Shown: positions 45,166-53,188, counted from the first letter of the stretch. The stretch: DNA of 64,000 nt from Urbifossiella limnaea (GCF_007747215.1 NZ_CP036273.1:3952322-4016321), one strand, 5' to 3'. The notes: a model not told the origin generated them from the letters alone. Program-made: numbers and translations.

Positions 45166-46074
45166 ATGAACCCCGAACTGCCGCACCTGGAGACGTTCGC
45201 CGAGGCCGCCGAGCGGTCGAGTTTCACCGCCGCCGCCCGCGCGCTCGGACTCACCCAGGCCGCCGTCAGCCAGCGCATCCAGGTGCTCGAGCGCGAACTC
45301 GGCGTGCCCCTGTTCCGCCGGATCGGAGGGAAGGTCGAACCGACCGACGCCGGCCGCAAGCTACACGACTACGCGCGCCGCATCCTCGACCTCCACCGAG
45401 AGGTGCGCCGGGAGGTCACTGGCAAGGAGGTGCCCGTCACCGGCAGGCTCGCCATCGCCGCCAGTTCCGTCCCCGGCGAGCACCTCCTCCCCGCCCTGCT
45501 CGCCGCCTTCGGCGCGAAACACCCGCACGTCCGGGTCCAGGCCGCGGTGAGGGACAGCGCCGCCGTGATCGGGCTGGTCGAGTCCGGCGAAGTCAGCGTG
45601 GGACTGGTCGGCCGAAAGTCCGATGGTGCGGGCCTCGCGTTTCGCCACCTCGCCGACGACCGGATGGTCGTGATCGCCCCGCCTGGCCACGGGTTCGCCA
45701 GGAAGAATCGCGTGACGCTCCGTCAGCTCGCCGCCCACCCCCTCGTGCTGCGCGAGCCCGGGTCAGGCTTGCGGCACTGCTTCGAGAAGGCGCTGGACCG
45801 GGTGGGCCGCTCGCTCTCCGACCTGCGCATCGCCCTCGAACTGGGTAGCAACGAGGCCATCAAGGAGGCCGTCCTGCGCGGGGTCGGCGTGGCCGTTCTC
45901 TCCACGCTCGCCGTCCGGAAGGACGTGGTCGCCGGGCGGCTGCTCGCGCTGGATGTCGAGGGCCTCGTCTGCGACCGCGAGCTGTTCGTGGTCACCGACC
46001 GCCGGCGGGTGCTGTCACCTCCGGCCCGGTTGTTCGTAACCCACCTCGAAGCCGTCCCCGACCTCGCGTCATAA
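45166..46074 (+). CDS. LysR-family regulator (CysB/CysL-like)
   Basis: 302 residues from ATG 45166. An HTH domain fills residues ~1-60: LETFAEAAERSSFTAAARAL, GLTQAAVSQRIQVLERELG, then RIGGKVEPTDAG. The effector-binding domain follows (GRLAIAASSVPGEHLLPALL). The effector is unknown; members of this subgroup often control sulfur or redox genes. It is the first gene of a same-strand run with a cupin, two candidate selenoproteins, DsrE-like and AhpD-like proteins and a cysteine synthase, and is the likely regulator of that group. Confidence 0.92.
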   Translation: MNPELPHLETFAEAAERSSFTAAARALGLTQAAVSQRIQVLERELGVPLFRRIGGKVEPTDAGRKLHDYARRILDLHREVRREVTGKEVPVTGRLAIAASSVPGEHLLPALLAAFGAKHPHVRVQAAVRDSAAVIGLVESGEVSVGLVGRKSDGAGLAFRHLADDRMVVIAPPGHGFARKNRVTLRQLAAHPLVLREPGSGLRHCFEKALDRVGRSLSDLRIALELGSNEAIKEAVLRGVGVAVLSTLAVRKDVVAGRLLALDVEGLVCDRELFVVTDRRRVLSPPARLFVTHLEAVPDLAS

Positions 46075-46182
46075 GCCCCGCTTATCATCCGCACGCCGAC
46101 TATCACCACCCGTCCCTCACGCCGTTCCCCGTCCGCCCCTAACGTGCCCCCGTCGCTCCTCAACGCCGACCGGGGGTCGAGC

Positions 46183-46683
46183 ATGTTCCGCTCAAGGACG
46201 CTGGCCACGCTTTCCGTCGCGGTCGCTGCGCTGTTGGTCACGCGCGGACCCGCGCCGTCGGCCGGGCACGACGACAAGAAGGAGATGGCCGCGCTCCACC
46301 GACCCGACGGCCTCAAGTGGCAGGACGGGCCGCCTTCTCTCCCACCGGGGGCCAAAATCGCCGTTCTCGAAGGCGACCCGACCAAGCCGGGGCCGTTCGT
46401 ATTCCGGGTGAAGGTGCCCGACGGCTACAAGATCCCGCCGCACACTCACCCCAAGCCGGAACGGGTCACGATCATCTCCGGCACGTTCAACCTCGGGATG
46501 GGGGACGCGTTCGACGAGAAAAAGGGGGAGGCGCTGCCCGCCGGCACCTACGGGACGTGGCCGGCCGGGATGAAGCACTACGTCTGGGTGAAAGGGGAAA
46601 CCGTCGTCCAGTTCCACGGCGACGGGCCGTGGGTGATCGAGTACGTCAACCCGGCCGACGACCCCCGCAAGGGCAAGCAGTAA
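46183..46683 (+). CDS. Exported cupin-domain protein
   Basis: 166 residues from ATG 46183; a GTG 13 codons upstream (46144) is possible but less likely. The signal peptide covers FRSRTLATLSVAVAALLVT. A single cupin domain is clear: PPHTHPKPERVTIISGTFNL (motif 1 with two His and Glu) and PAGTYGTWPAGMKHYVW (motif 2 with His). The metal is probably Mn, Fe or Cu. Exported cupins of this type have no defined substrate. It follows LysR by 108 bp and precedes a CMD-family selenoprotein candidate. Confidence 0.85.
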   Translation: MFRSRTLATLSVAVAALLVTRGPAPSAGHDDKKEMAALHRPDGLKWQDGPPSLPPGAKIAVLEGDPTKPGPFVFRVKVPDGYKIPPHTHPKPERVTIISGTFNLGMGDAFDEKKGEALPAGTYGTWPAGMKHYVWVKGETVVQFHGDGPWVIEYVNPADDPRKGKQ

Positions 46684-46771
46684 GTCGGCGCGAGCTGTGG
46701 AGTCGGTGTGGATCGAGATGCTGCCCGGTCCAGACGTGTTCCGTTCCGCGACGCACCAAGGAAGAATTGAC

Positions 46772-47332
46772 ATGCCGTGGGTTTCGACCGTGCCGGAGGA
46801 TCAGGCGACGGGGGCACTCGCCGAGGTGTACCGCAAGGCCCGTGAGCGCGCCGGCAAGGTGCCCAACATCGCGAAACTCCAGAGCCTCCGGCCCGAGACG
46901 ACGGCCCGCGGGTTCGAGCTGTACTGCCAGCTCATGGACGCGCCGACCGGTATCAGCCGGCGGGAGCGGGTGCTGATCGCCACCGTGGTGTCGAAGGTGA
47001 ACGGGTGCTTCTACTGAATGGAGTCGCACGAGAAAGACCTCCGGTCGGCGGTCGAGAGCGACGAGCAGCGGCAAGCCATTCAGAACGACTACCGCGCGGC
47101 CGGCCTGACCGCCCGCGAAGTGGTCCTGCTCGACTACGCGGTCAAGCTGACGAAGAACCCGCAGGGGGTGTCGCGGGCGGACCTGGACGCCCTGCGCGAT
47201 CTCGGCTACACGGACGAGCAGCTGGTCGATGCCGTCCAGTGCGTCGGCTACTTCAACTTCATCAACCGCGTGCTCGACGGCCTGGGCGTCGACCCGGAGC
47301 CGGGCATGCGCTACGCCGGCCCCGCCGCCTGA
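46772..47332 (+). CDS. Peroxidase-related CMD-family protein, candidate selenoprotein (Sec82)
   Basis: 186 residues from ATG 46772 if TGA at 47015-47017 is read as selenocysteine. The fold is the carboxymuconolactone decarboxylase/AhpD family, peroxidase-related branch. N-terminal half: VPEDQATGALAEVYRKARER, VPNIAKLQSLRPETT and SRRERVLIATVVSKVNGCFY, then TGA, MESHEKDLRSAV. Relatives have C-x-x-C here, so the TGA replaces the second redox cysteine and gives CxxU. The frame continues without change into a normal C-terminal half (LLDYAVKLTKNPQGVSRADL). A GGUC-loop hairpin follows the TGA. A nonsense pseudogene is the alternative; the preserved frame argues against it. Confidence 0.75.
47036..47053 (+). 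promoter_or_regulatory. Candidate bacterial SECIS hairpin for Sec82
   Basis: The 18 bases at 47036-47053 fold as GACC-U-CC-GGUC-GG-C-GGUC, a short stem with one U-C mismatch and an apical GGUC loop. The loop starts 25 nt after the TGA, inside the 16-37 nt range published for bacterial SECIS elements, and begins with the required G. The same loop sequence is found at the second candidate. Confidence 0.65.
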
Positions 47333-47385
47333 ACGGTTCGGGCCTTCGGTGACACGCTCGTCCAGACACCTACGGGCACTCCGCA

Positions 47386-47709
47386 ATGAAACTCGGCATC
47401 GTGATCTACTCGAACGACCCGGAAACCGTGTGGAATGCGTTCCGCTTCGGCGACCACTCCATCAAGCACCACGGCGACGAGGTGCGAGTATTTCTGCTCG
47501 GGCGCGGCGTGGAGGCCGAGTCGCTCGATTCCGCTGCCTTCACGGTCACCGAGCAGATGGCACAGTTTGTCGCTGCTGGGGGGACCATCCTGGCCTGCGG
47601 CACGTGCCTGAAGCTGCGCCAGGCCGGCGGAAGCGAGATGTGCCCGGTCTCCACGATGAACGACCTCCACCGCCTGGTCGCCGAGTGCGACAAGACCCTG
47701 ACATTCTGA
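47386..47709 (+). CDS. DsrE/DsrF-like sulfurtransferase-family protein
   Basis: 107 residues from ATG 47386. It fits the small DsrE family: MKLGIVIYSNDPETVWNAFR, then VRVFLLGRGVE and VTEQMAQFVAAGGTILACGT, with ACGTCLKLR placing two cysteines near residue 70 where DsrE proteins carry a persulfide. The C-terminus has a third Cys (EMCPVSTMNDL) and a fourth (AECDKTL). Members move sulfur in persulfide form. It is probably the sulfur-handling partner in the thiol cluster and lies between the CMD selenoprotein and a methyltransferase. Confidence 0.85.
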   Translation: MKLGIVIYSNDPETVWNAFRFGDHSIKHHGDEVRVFLLGRGVEAESLDSAAFTVTEQMAQFVAAGGTILACGTCLKLRQAGGSEMCPVSTMNDLHRLVAECDKTLTF

Positions 47710-47767
47710 AACCGTTCCTCGCGACCGGTGTCGACCTCGCCGCCGATCGGCCCACAGGAGACGCGAG

Positions 47768-48589
47768 ATGAGCCAGCCCGCGACCGACATCGACGCCCTG
47801 AAGGGCCGCCTCAAGGCCACCTGGATGGCGGGCGACTTCGGGCTCATCGCCAAGAGCTACGAGGCCGGGGCGGCGGAGTTCGTCCGCCGGCTCGGGTTCG
47901 CTCCCGGCAGCAGGGTTCTGGACGTCGCCTGCGGGACTGGGAACCTCGCCGTCCCCGCCGCCCGCGCCGGGGCCGTTGTCACCGGGGTGGACATCGCCAC
48001 CAACCTGCTGGAGCAGGCCCGGTCGCGGGCCGCGGCGGAGGGGCTCACCGCCCGGTTCGACGAGGGGGACGCGGAGAAACTGTCGTACCCGGACGCGAGC
48101 TTCGACGCGGTTATCAGCATGTTCGGGGTGATCTTCGCGCCACGCCCGGAACTGGCAGCCGCCGAGTTGCTTCGCGTCTGCCGGCCCGGAGGCACAATCG
48201 CGCTCGCGAACTGGACGCCCGGCGGGTTCATCGGACAGGTGTTCAAGACGATCGCCGGCCATGTTTCGCCCCCGGCCGGTATGCCCTCACCACTTCGGTG
48301 GGGGGACGAGGCCACGGTACGGGAGCGGCTGGGAGCCGGAACGGAACAGTCCTTGACGAAGCGGATGATCCGGTTCGAGTTCCCGCTCACCCCCACTGAG
48401 GTGGTGGAGTTCTGGCGGGTGTACTACGGCCCCACGTGCCGGGCGTTCGAGGCGCTCTCGGGCGAGCCCGGGAAGCAGGCCGCGCTCCGCGCCGACCTCG
48501 AGCAGCTCTGGACGGGCCACAACCAGGCGTCTCCCGGCGCGACGCGCGTCGAGTCGGAATACCTGGAAGTAATCGCCACCAAGACCTGA
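47768..48589 (+). CDS. Class I SAM-dependent methyltransferase (UbiE/Coq5-like)
   Basis: 273 residues from ATG 47768 with GGAGACG upstream. The SAM-binding motifs are VLDVACGTGNLAVPAARAG (motif I, ~residues 56-75) and GVDIATNLLEQAR. Post-I and motif II regions (DEGDAEKLSYPDASFDAVIS and RVCRPGGTIALANWTPGG) follow. The substrate is unknown. In this setting of thiol, selenol and metal chemistry, a methyl acceptor such as arsenite, selenide or a thiol is possible, but the three-cysteine pattern of ArsM is not evident. Confidence 0.88.
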   Translation: MSQPATDIDALKGRLKATWMAGDFGLIAKSYEAGAAEFVRRLGFAPGSRVLDVACGTGNLAVPAARAGAVVTGVDIATNLLEQARSRAAAEGLTARFDEGDAEKLSYPDASFDAVISMFGVIFAPRPELAAAELLRVCRPGGTIALANWTPGGFIGQVFKTIAGHVSPPAGMPSPLRWGDEATVRERLGAGTEQSLTKRMIRFEFPLTPTEVVEFWRVYYGPTCRAFEALSGEPGKQAALRADLEQLWTGHNQASPGATRVESEYLEVIATKT

Positions 48590-48688
48590 GCGCGGTGGCC
48601 GGAGCGGGCGGTACACGCGGTCCGCGGGTCGTCCCACGCGGACCGCGTCCGAAACCGAGGGACCGACGACAAGCACGGAGAGAGCGAC

Positions 48689-49354
48689 ATGCCTTTGCTG
48701 AGCGGAATTCGTGTGGCGGCGGTGGGCGCGGCCCTCGCGGGACTCGTCTGGACGGCCGCGGCCGACGACACGGAGGGGGCCGCCGACCGGACCTCGGCGA
48801 ACGGCGTCAAGGTCCCGCCGGGGGCGAGTGTGCGCGCCTACCAGGTGTGCTGATACGACACGGCGAACGCCGTGCTGGCTGGTCAGCCAGGAGTGATCGA
48901 CGTCGTGAAGCTGGTCCAGAAGACGCCGCTCAAGGAGTGGGTGACGGTCTACTTCGACGGGACGAAGACGACGCCGGAGAAGGTGCTCAAACACCTCCGC
49001 GAGAAAGAGTCGCCGGAGGCCGCCATGGTACAGCCGGTGACGGCGGACAAGTCGGGTGTGAAGGTGGTCGTCGACAATCCGGTCGCGGCCCCGGGCGACT
49101 TGGTCAGGGTGTCGGTCCGGCTCGCTGACGGGAGCACGGGGTCCGCGAGGGTGGTCCTCCCGAAGGGATGGCGCGTGCACCGCGGGCCGAAGGCGGATGC
49201 CGGAGCACCCCGCTTCGACATCCAAGTCCCCGGGATCGAAGCGGCGGGGAAGCACGAGGGCTCGGTCGTCGTGAGGCGGGGCACGCCGGAGGCCGATGTC
49301 AGGATTCCGTTTGCCGTCGAGCTCGTCCCGCGGGTCGAGCCGAAGGGGAAGTAA
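48689..49354 (+). CDS. Exported HMA-like protein, candidate selenoprotein (Sec55)
   Basis: 221 residues from ATG 48689 (SD GGAGAGA) when TGA 48851-48853 is read as selenocysteine. A signal peptide covers residues 1-30 (VAAVGAALAGLVWTAAA). Then VRAYQVC-U-YDTANAVLAGQPGV leads into an HMA-like beta-alpha-beta unit ending EWVTVYFDGTKTTPEKVLKH. From U to GV there are 12 residues, exactly as from the second metal Cys of MerP to its GV. So Sec falls at the metal-binding position next to Cys54; the usual first Cys is replaced by Gln. A ~110-residue beta domain follows. A perfect GGUC hairpin lies downstream of the TGA. Confidence 0.78.
48875..48890 (+). promoter_or_regulatory. Candidate bacterial SECIS hairpin for Sec55
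   Basis: A perfect 6-bp stem CTGGCT/AGCCAG (48875-48880 with 48885-48890) closes a GGUC loop. The loop starts 27 nt after the TGA, within the published 16-37 nt window. GGUC is also the core of the E. coli fdhF SECIS loop. It lies inside the coding sequence, as bacterial SECIS elements must. Confidence 0.75.
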
Positions 49355-49462
49355 GAGCAGCCGGTCGAGAGCAGCTGACGCGGCCCCCCACGACTCGGCA
49401 ACGGGTCGTGGGGGGCCGTCCGTTCTGACGCCGCCCGCCCCGCCACTCGCGAGGACCTGAGT

Positions 49463-49975
49463 ATGCCACTCCTGCCGCCGCTCAGTGCCACGGAAGCCGG
49501 TGAGGCGCAAGGCCCGCTCGAGTCCCTTCGGGAGAAGCTCGGTCAGGTGCCGAACATGTACCGCACCTTCGCCCACGCCCCGCTCGTCCTCGACGCCGCC
49601 GTCTCGATGGCCAAGGCCGTCCGGACCGTACTCGACGCGAAGACCCGCGAGCTCGCATACCTGAAAGTGGTTGAGATCACCGACTGCCACGTCTGCCGGC
49701 ACTACCACGTCGAGCACGGCCGCCGGGCTGGGCTGACCGACGAACAGATCCGTGACCTGCTCCCCTTCGAGGAGAGCGCGGCCTACACCGGGGGCCAGAA
49801 GGACGTGCTCCGGTTCACGGAGCAATGGACGCTTACCGGCCGGGTGGCCGACGACGTGCTGGCCCGGCTCCGGGCCGCGTTCACGCCCGGGCAGCTCGTG
49901 ACGCTCGCCGCGACGGTGGCACAGGCAAACCTCACGTGCCGGTTCAACAACGTCTTCGGGGTCGAGCTTCCGTGA
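49463..49975 (+). CDS. AhpD/CMD-family protein with CHVC redox motif
   Basis: 170 residues from ATG 49463. The AhpD-like core is LREKLGQVPNMYRTFAHAPL, then TRELAYLKVVEITDCHVCRH, YHVEHGRRAGLTDEQI. The pair CHVC and the downstream His match the redox site of AhpD-like proteins, which reduce peroxiredoxins or other thiol partners. Here both positions are Cys, unlike the selenoprotein candidate at 46772 in the same cluster. It follows the HMA-like selenoprotein by 108 bp and precedes the cysteine synthase by 30 bp. Confidence 0.9.
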   Translation: MPLLPPLSATEAGEAQGPLESLREKLGQVPNMYRTFAHAPLVLDAAVSMAKAVRTVLDAKTRELAYLKVVEITDCHVCRHYHVEHGRRAGLTDEQIRDLLPFEESAAYTGGQKDVLRFTEQWTLTGRVADDVLARLRAAFTPGQLVTLAATVAQANLTCRFNNVFGVELP

Positions 49976-50005
49976 CGCCTTCCGAACCCACCAAGTAGAT
50001 GCCGT

Positions 50006-50968
50006 ATGGGCAGTACCACCATTCTTGACCGCATCGGGAACACGCCGCTCGTTCGACTGAACCGGGTCGCCTCCGGTTGCCCGGTCCCGGTGTACGGGAA
50101 GTGCGAGTTCCTCAACCCGGGCGGGAGCGGCAAGGACCGGATCGCCAAGGCAATCGTGGACGATGCCGAGCGCCGCGGCGTACTGCGGTCCGGGATGACA
50201 CTGATCGAAGCGACGGCCGGGAACACCGGCATCGGGCTCGCGCTCGTCGCCGCCGTCCGGGGCTACCGGCTCGTGTGCGTGATGCCCGAGAAGATGTCGG
50301 AGGACAAGCGGGCCGCCCTCCGTGCCGCGGGCGCAGAGGTCGTCGTCACGCCGAACGCGCCGCCCCACGACCCGCAGAACTTCCAGCAGGCAGCCCGCCG
50401 GCTCGCGGCCGAGCGGGGTTGGTTTTTGACCGACCAGTTCGCGCACCCGGCCAATCCGAGGGTCCATGAGGAGACGACCGGGCCAGAGATCCTGGAGCAG
50501 TGCGGCGGCCGCGTCGGCGCGTTCGTCTGCGGGGTCGGCACCGGCGGCACGATCACCGGCGTCGGGCGCTACCTCCGGGCGCGGGCTCCCGGGGCGAGTG
50601 TGATCCTCGCCGACCCGGTCGGCTCCCGGCTCGCCCACCTGGTGAACCCAGCGCACCCGGATCACGACGCGGCCTACGCCGTGGAGGGCATCGGTGGAAG
50701 CGTCGCGCCGCCCGTCCTCGACTTCGCGGTCATCGACATCGCCGAGCGAGTGTCGGACGACGAGTCGTTCGCCATGACTGGCCGGCTCATCCGGGAGGAG
50801 GGCCTGCTCGTCGGCGGCTCGTCGGGAACGGCAGTTGCGGCTGCTCTGCGGATCGCGGCCAGGAGCCAGCACAGCGACCCGATCGTCGTTCTTCTCGCCG
50901 ACTCGTGGGACCGCTACCTCTCGCGAGCTTGGATACGCCAGGGCACGGCGAGTCTCGAAAGTGAGTGA
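50006..50968 (+). CDS. PLP-dependent cysteine synthase family protein
   Basis: 320 residues from ATG 50006. Fold-type II PLP enzyme: ILDRIGNTPLVRLNRVA, then LNPGGSGKDRIAKAIV with the PLP lysine in SGKDR, the substrate loop ATAGNTGIGLALVA, the phosphate-binding GVGTGGTITGVGRYL and a late GGSSGTAVAAAL. These fit CysK/CysM/CBS; a normal cysteine synthase is the first choice. It ends the thiol cluster and could supply cysteine or act on a selenium or homocysteine analogue. 479 bp of non-coding DNA follows. Confidence 0.92.
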   Translation: MGSTTILDRIGNTPLVRLNRVASGCPVPVYGKCEFLNPGGSGKDRIAKAIVDDAERRGVLRSGMTLIEATAGNTGIGLALVAAVRGYRLVCVMPEKMSEDKRAALRAAGAEVVVTPNAPPHDPQNFQQAARRLAAERGWFLTDQFAHPANPRVHEETTGPEILEQCGGRVGAFVCGVGTGGTITGVGRYLRARAPGASVILADPVGSRLAHLVNPAHPDHDAAYAVEGIGGSVAPPVLDFAVIDIAERVSDDESFAMTGRLIREEGLLVGGSSGTAVAAALRIAARSQHSDPIVVLLADSWDRYLSRAWIRQGTASLESE

Positions 50969-51350
50969 TGGAAAGAGTGCAGTGGCCAGGGTGAGGTCGC
51001 GAAGGCCGCCGGTTAGCACAAGCGATACGGTTTAGGATCGCAGGCGATTCGGCGGTTAGGGTAGTCGAAGCCCACGATGCCGGATCCGATCGCGGCGAGT
51101 CCGAACGGACACGGTCTTTGCTGCGTCGGTCCGACACCCCGAGGGTCTGAAGCTCAACACCGCCAGATCGAATTTGAGGGGACTTGGCTCATAAATAGCA
51201 CGTCTCGCTACTCCTCCCCCGACGGATCGCGGGGTGCTATCGGGCCGCCCACCGGCGGCCCGTCCGGACCAATCAACTACTGGACTGTCGCCAGCTGCAT
51301 AACCTGGAACCCGCCCCGCGGGTGCGCATTGTCTCCCGCCAGCCCGGGCC

Positions 51351-51375
51351 GGTGCTGGGGAGAATCTCCAGCACC
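51351..51375. terminator. Hairpin 1 between convergent units
   Basis: GGTGCTGG pairs with CCAGCACC at both ends, extended by two further pairs around a GAA loop. No T-tract follows on either strand. It may act together with the next hairpin. Confidence 0.45.
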
Positions 51376-51389
51376 GCCCGGCGAATGAG

Positions 51390-51427
51390 ACCGGGAAGGG
51401 TCGGTCCTTTAGCCGACCCTTCCCGGT
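51390..51427. terminator. Hairpin 2 between convergent units (15-bp perfect stem)
   Basis: 51390-51404 pairs perfectly with 51413-51427 around an 8-base loop. It lies 20 bp beyond the minus-strand stop at 51448, so it fits a terminator for the RT module and possibly for the thiol cluster. The U-tract is absent, as often in GC-rich genomes. Confidence 0.55.
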
Positions 51428-51447
51428 AGTAACTCGGCCGGCCCCGC

Positions 51448-52038
51448 CTACCCGTGGACGAGCCGCGCGGCGCGGGTCGGCGCAGCGCGCCGCCGGCCCT
51501 TGGTGCGGACCGGGGCGGCGGGCTTACTGACCGGGGTCGCCGGGGCGGGCCTCGGCAGGGGAGTCAGCAGCCGCCGGCAGAGAGCCAGCTGCTTGAGGGC
51601 CGCGGCGAACTTCGCCTGCGCGCGGTCGGCCCGGTCGAGCAAGAATCGCCGGTGGGTGTCGGGGAGGTCCTGAAGGCCGGTCTGGGCCGCCCGCGCCGCG
51701 AAGTACTGGCTCTCCAGCCAGGCGAGTCCTGCCTGTCGGGCCAGTAGCTGCTCGATCAGCGGCGCCCCGTCCCCGGCCAGCGCGGCGGTCAGCCGCCGCA
51801 GCTCGAGGTCGAGCGCCTCCCGGACCACCAGGTCGTGCCCGGCGGCCAGCCCGATCCACGACCGCTCGGCCTTCAGCCCCAGGTCCCCGACCTCCCGCCA
51901 CACCCGCTCGTTCTCCTTCAGGAACTGGCGCAGCCCCGGGAGGGTCGACAGGTCCCCGCCCATCGCCGCGAGCAGCATCTGCCTCACCCCGGCCGGGAAC
52001 CCGGCCCCGGCGGCCGGGTCATTGTTCGTCGCGTCCAT
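51448..52038 (-). CDS. Unrecognised helical protein, distal gene of RT module
   Basis: 196 residues from ATG 52038. Nearly all-helical: VRQMLLAAMGGDLSTLPGLR, WREVGDLGLKAERSWIGLAA and DRAQAKFAAALKQLALCRRL, then a basic Pro/Arg-rich tail. No known domain. The start overlaps the stop of the upstream gene by 20 bp, so translation is probably coupled. It is the last gene of the minus-strand run. Confidence 0.7.
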   Translation of the reverse strand: MDATNNDPAAGAGFPAGVRQMLLAAMGGDLSTLPGLRQFLKENERVWREVGDLGLKAERSWIGLAAGHDLVVREALDLELRRLTAALAGDGAPLIEQLLARQAGLAWLESQYFAARAAQTGLQDLPDTHRRFLLDRADRAQAKFAAALKQLALCRRLLTPLPRPAPATPVSKPAAPVRTKGRRRAAPTRAARLVHG

Positions 52039-52336
52039 GCCGTCTTCTCCAGTGACCCCGGGCGTGCTGGTGGTAGCCCGCGGCCACCAACTCCGCCCGG
52101 AGCAGGTCCATGACCAGTCCCGCGAACAGGGCGGCGGCCGCGTCCGCCGCCACTGCCCGCACCCGCTCGTCCCGAAACGCGGCCGCCATGCCGGCCCGCC
52201 GCTGCCGCTCCTCGGCGTCGAGGGCGGCCGCGAGCCGGGCGTCGGGGCCGCACCCCCAGTATTCCCGCCAGACCCGCCCGCCCCGCTTCACCGTGCGGTA
52301 GTAGTACTTCTTCCCCTTGCGCGTCTCCCACGGCAT
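52019..52336 (-). CDS. Small basic protein of the RT module
   Basis: 105 residues from ATG 52336. The N-terminus MPWETRKGKKYYYRTVKRGG is strongly basic and aromatic, followed by RVWREYWGCGPDARL. The C-terminal half is a helix ending in His/Arg (HQHARGHWRRRHGRDE). The composition suggests nucleic-acid binding. I recall similar small proteins with a GKKYYYR-type start as common in planctomycetes, without known function. Confidence 0.7.
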   Translation of the reverse strand: MPWETRKGKKYYYRTVKRGGRVWREYWGCGPDARLAAALDAEERQRRAGMAAAFRDERVRAVAADAAAALFAGLVMDLLRAELVAAGYHQHARGHWRRRHGRDEQ

Positions 52337-52354
52337 CGTTGTGTCCCCCGCCCG

Positions 52355-53188
52355 TCACTGCGCCGCCCCGGCCCCGGTCACCGCGCCGTCGGCGCCGGGT
52401 GCGGCTCGGTCGGAGGTGGGGTCGCCCGTGTCCGCGGCGCGGAGGGCGGCGAGCCGCTTTCGTACCCGGGAGAGAAGACCGGTCAGCGGCCCGAGGGTCT
52501 TGAGGCGGTCGGCCGGCACCGCCTCGGTGGCGACGGCGAGCCGGACGGTCAGCCGCCACTCCCAGTCCTGCAACACGTCCAGCCCGACCCCCACCACGTC
52601 CGGCGGGACGTCGGGCGGGCTAGTGGTGAAGTACTGCACCAGCAGGTCGATCGCCCCCGGCCCGCGGCGGTACCCGATCACCTTGAGCGCCCGCTCGGCG
52701 TCGTCCACCCCGCCCTGCCGGATAAGCAGCGGGACGATGACCGTGTTGTGGACGACGCTCCGATTCTTCCGGCGGCCGCAGACGTCGAAGAACACCCGGT
52801 CGTACGCCGTCACCGTGGCCGCCGACAGGCCGCAGGCGCTCGCTACGGCGGCGACCCCCTGGCCGGCCGCCAGCCGGGCCTCCACCACCCACCGGCCGAA
52901 CGGGTGCGGGGACCGGAGCAGGTCGTGGGCGGCCAGTAACGGGGTCGACGGCCGCGGGTGGTCGGCGGTGGGGTCGGCGAGGTGGCGGCGGAGGCCGAAC
53001 GCCCGGTGGACCCACGGGTCGTCGGACTCGGCGTGCGGCGTCCGGCCGTACCGCAGGAGCGTCCCGGCGAACCGCCAGCGCCAGTCGAGCGGGCGGAGCG
53101 GCCGGCTGGCGACCAGCGGGTCGAGCAACTCGTCGTCCGCGGCGGCCGGGTTAAGGCTGCGGTGGATGATCTCGGGCAAGGTTGACAC
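52355..53188 (-). CDS. Unrecognised 277-aa protein, possible HTH
   Basis: 277 residues from GTG 53188. The N-terminal 130 residues are rich in Arg and Trp (LRPLDWRWRFAGTLLRYGR). A helix-turn-helix-like segment GVAAVASACGLSAATVTAYD sits near residue 112-131. The second half is helical and the tail is Ala/Gly-rich. It could be a regulator or nucleic-acid-binding partner of the RT. No family assigned. Confidence 0.65.
   Translation of the reverse strand: MSTLPEIIHRSLNPAAADDELLDPLVASRPLRPLDWRWRFAGTLLRYGRTPHAESDDPWVHRAFGLRRHLADPTADHPRPSTPLLAAHDLLRSPHPFGRWVVEARLAAGQGVAAVASACGLSAATVTAYDRVFFDVCGRRKNRSVVHNTVIVPLLIRQGGVDDAERALKVIGYRRGPGAIDLLVQYFTTSPPDVPPDVVGVGLDVLQDWEWRLTVRLAVATEAVPADRLKTLGPLTGLLSRVRKRLAALRAADTGDPTSDRAAPGADGAVTGAGAAQ

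Larger units (their letters stand above)
50969..51447. other. Non-coding region with two strong hairpins
   Basis: 479 bp without a convincing gene; a 103-codon frame at 51077-51388 has atypical composition. Two stable hairpins occur at 51351-51375 and 51390-51427. The region separates the plus-strand thiol cluster from the minus-strand RT module and is the natural terminator zone for both. Confidence 0.5.

Noticed and set aside
47018-47332. Separate gene starting at the ATG after the TGA
   Set aside because: The two halves form one CMD-family protein in one frame; the second half has no ribosome-binding site and lacks the fold's N-terminus.
48872-49354. Separate gene starting after the second TGA
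   Set aside because: The HMA-like strand pattern crosses the TGA in frame and the signal peptide is on the upstream part.
51077-51388. 103-codon plus-strand frame
   Set aside because: Composition and codon use differ from real genes here, no ribosome-binding site is visible and it runs into two hairpins.
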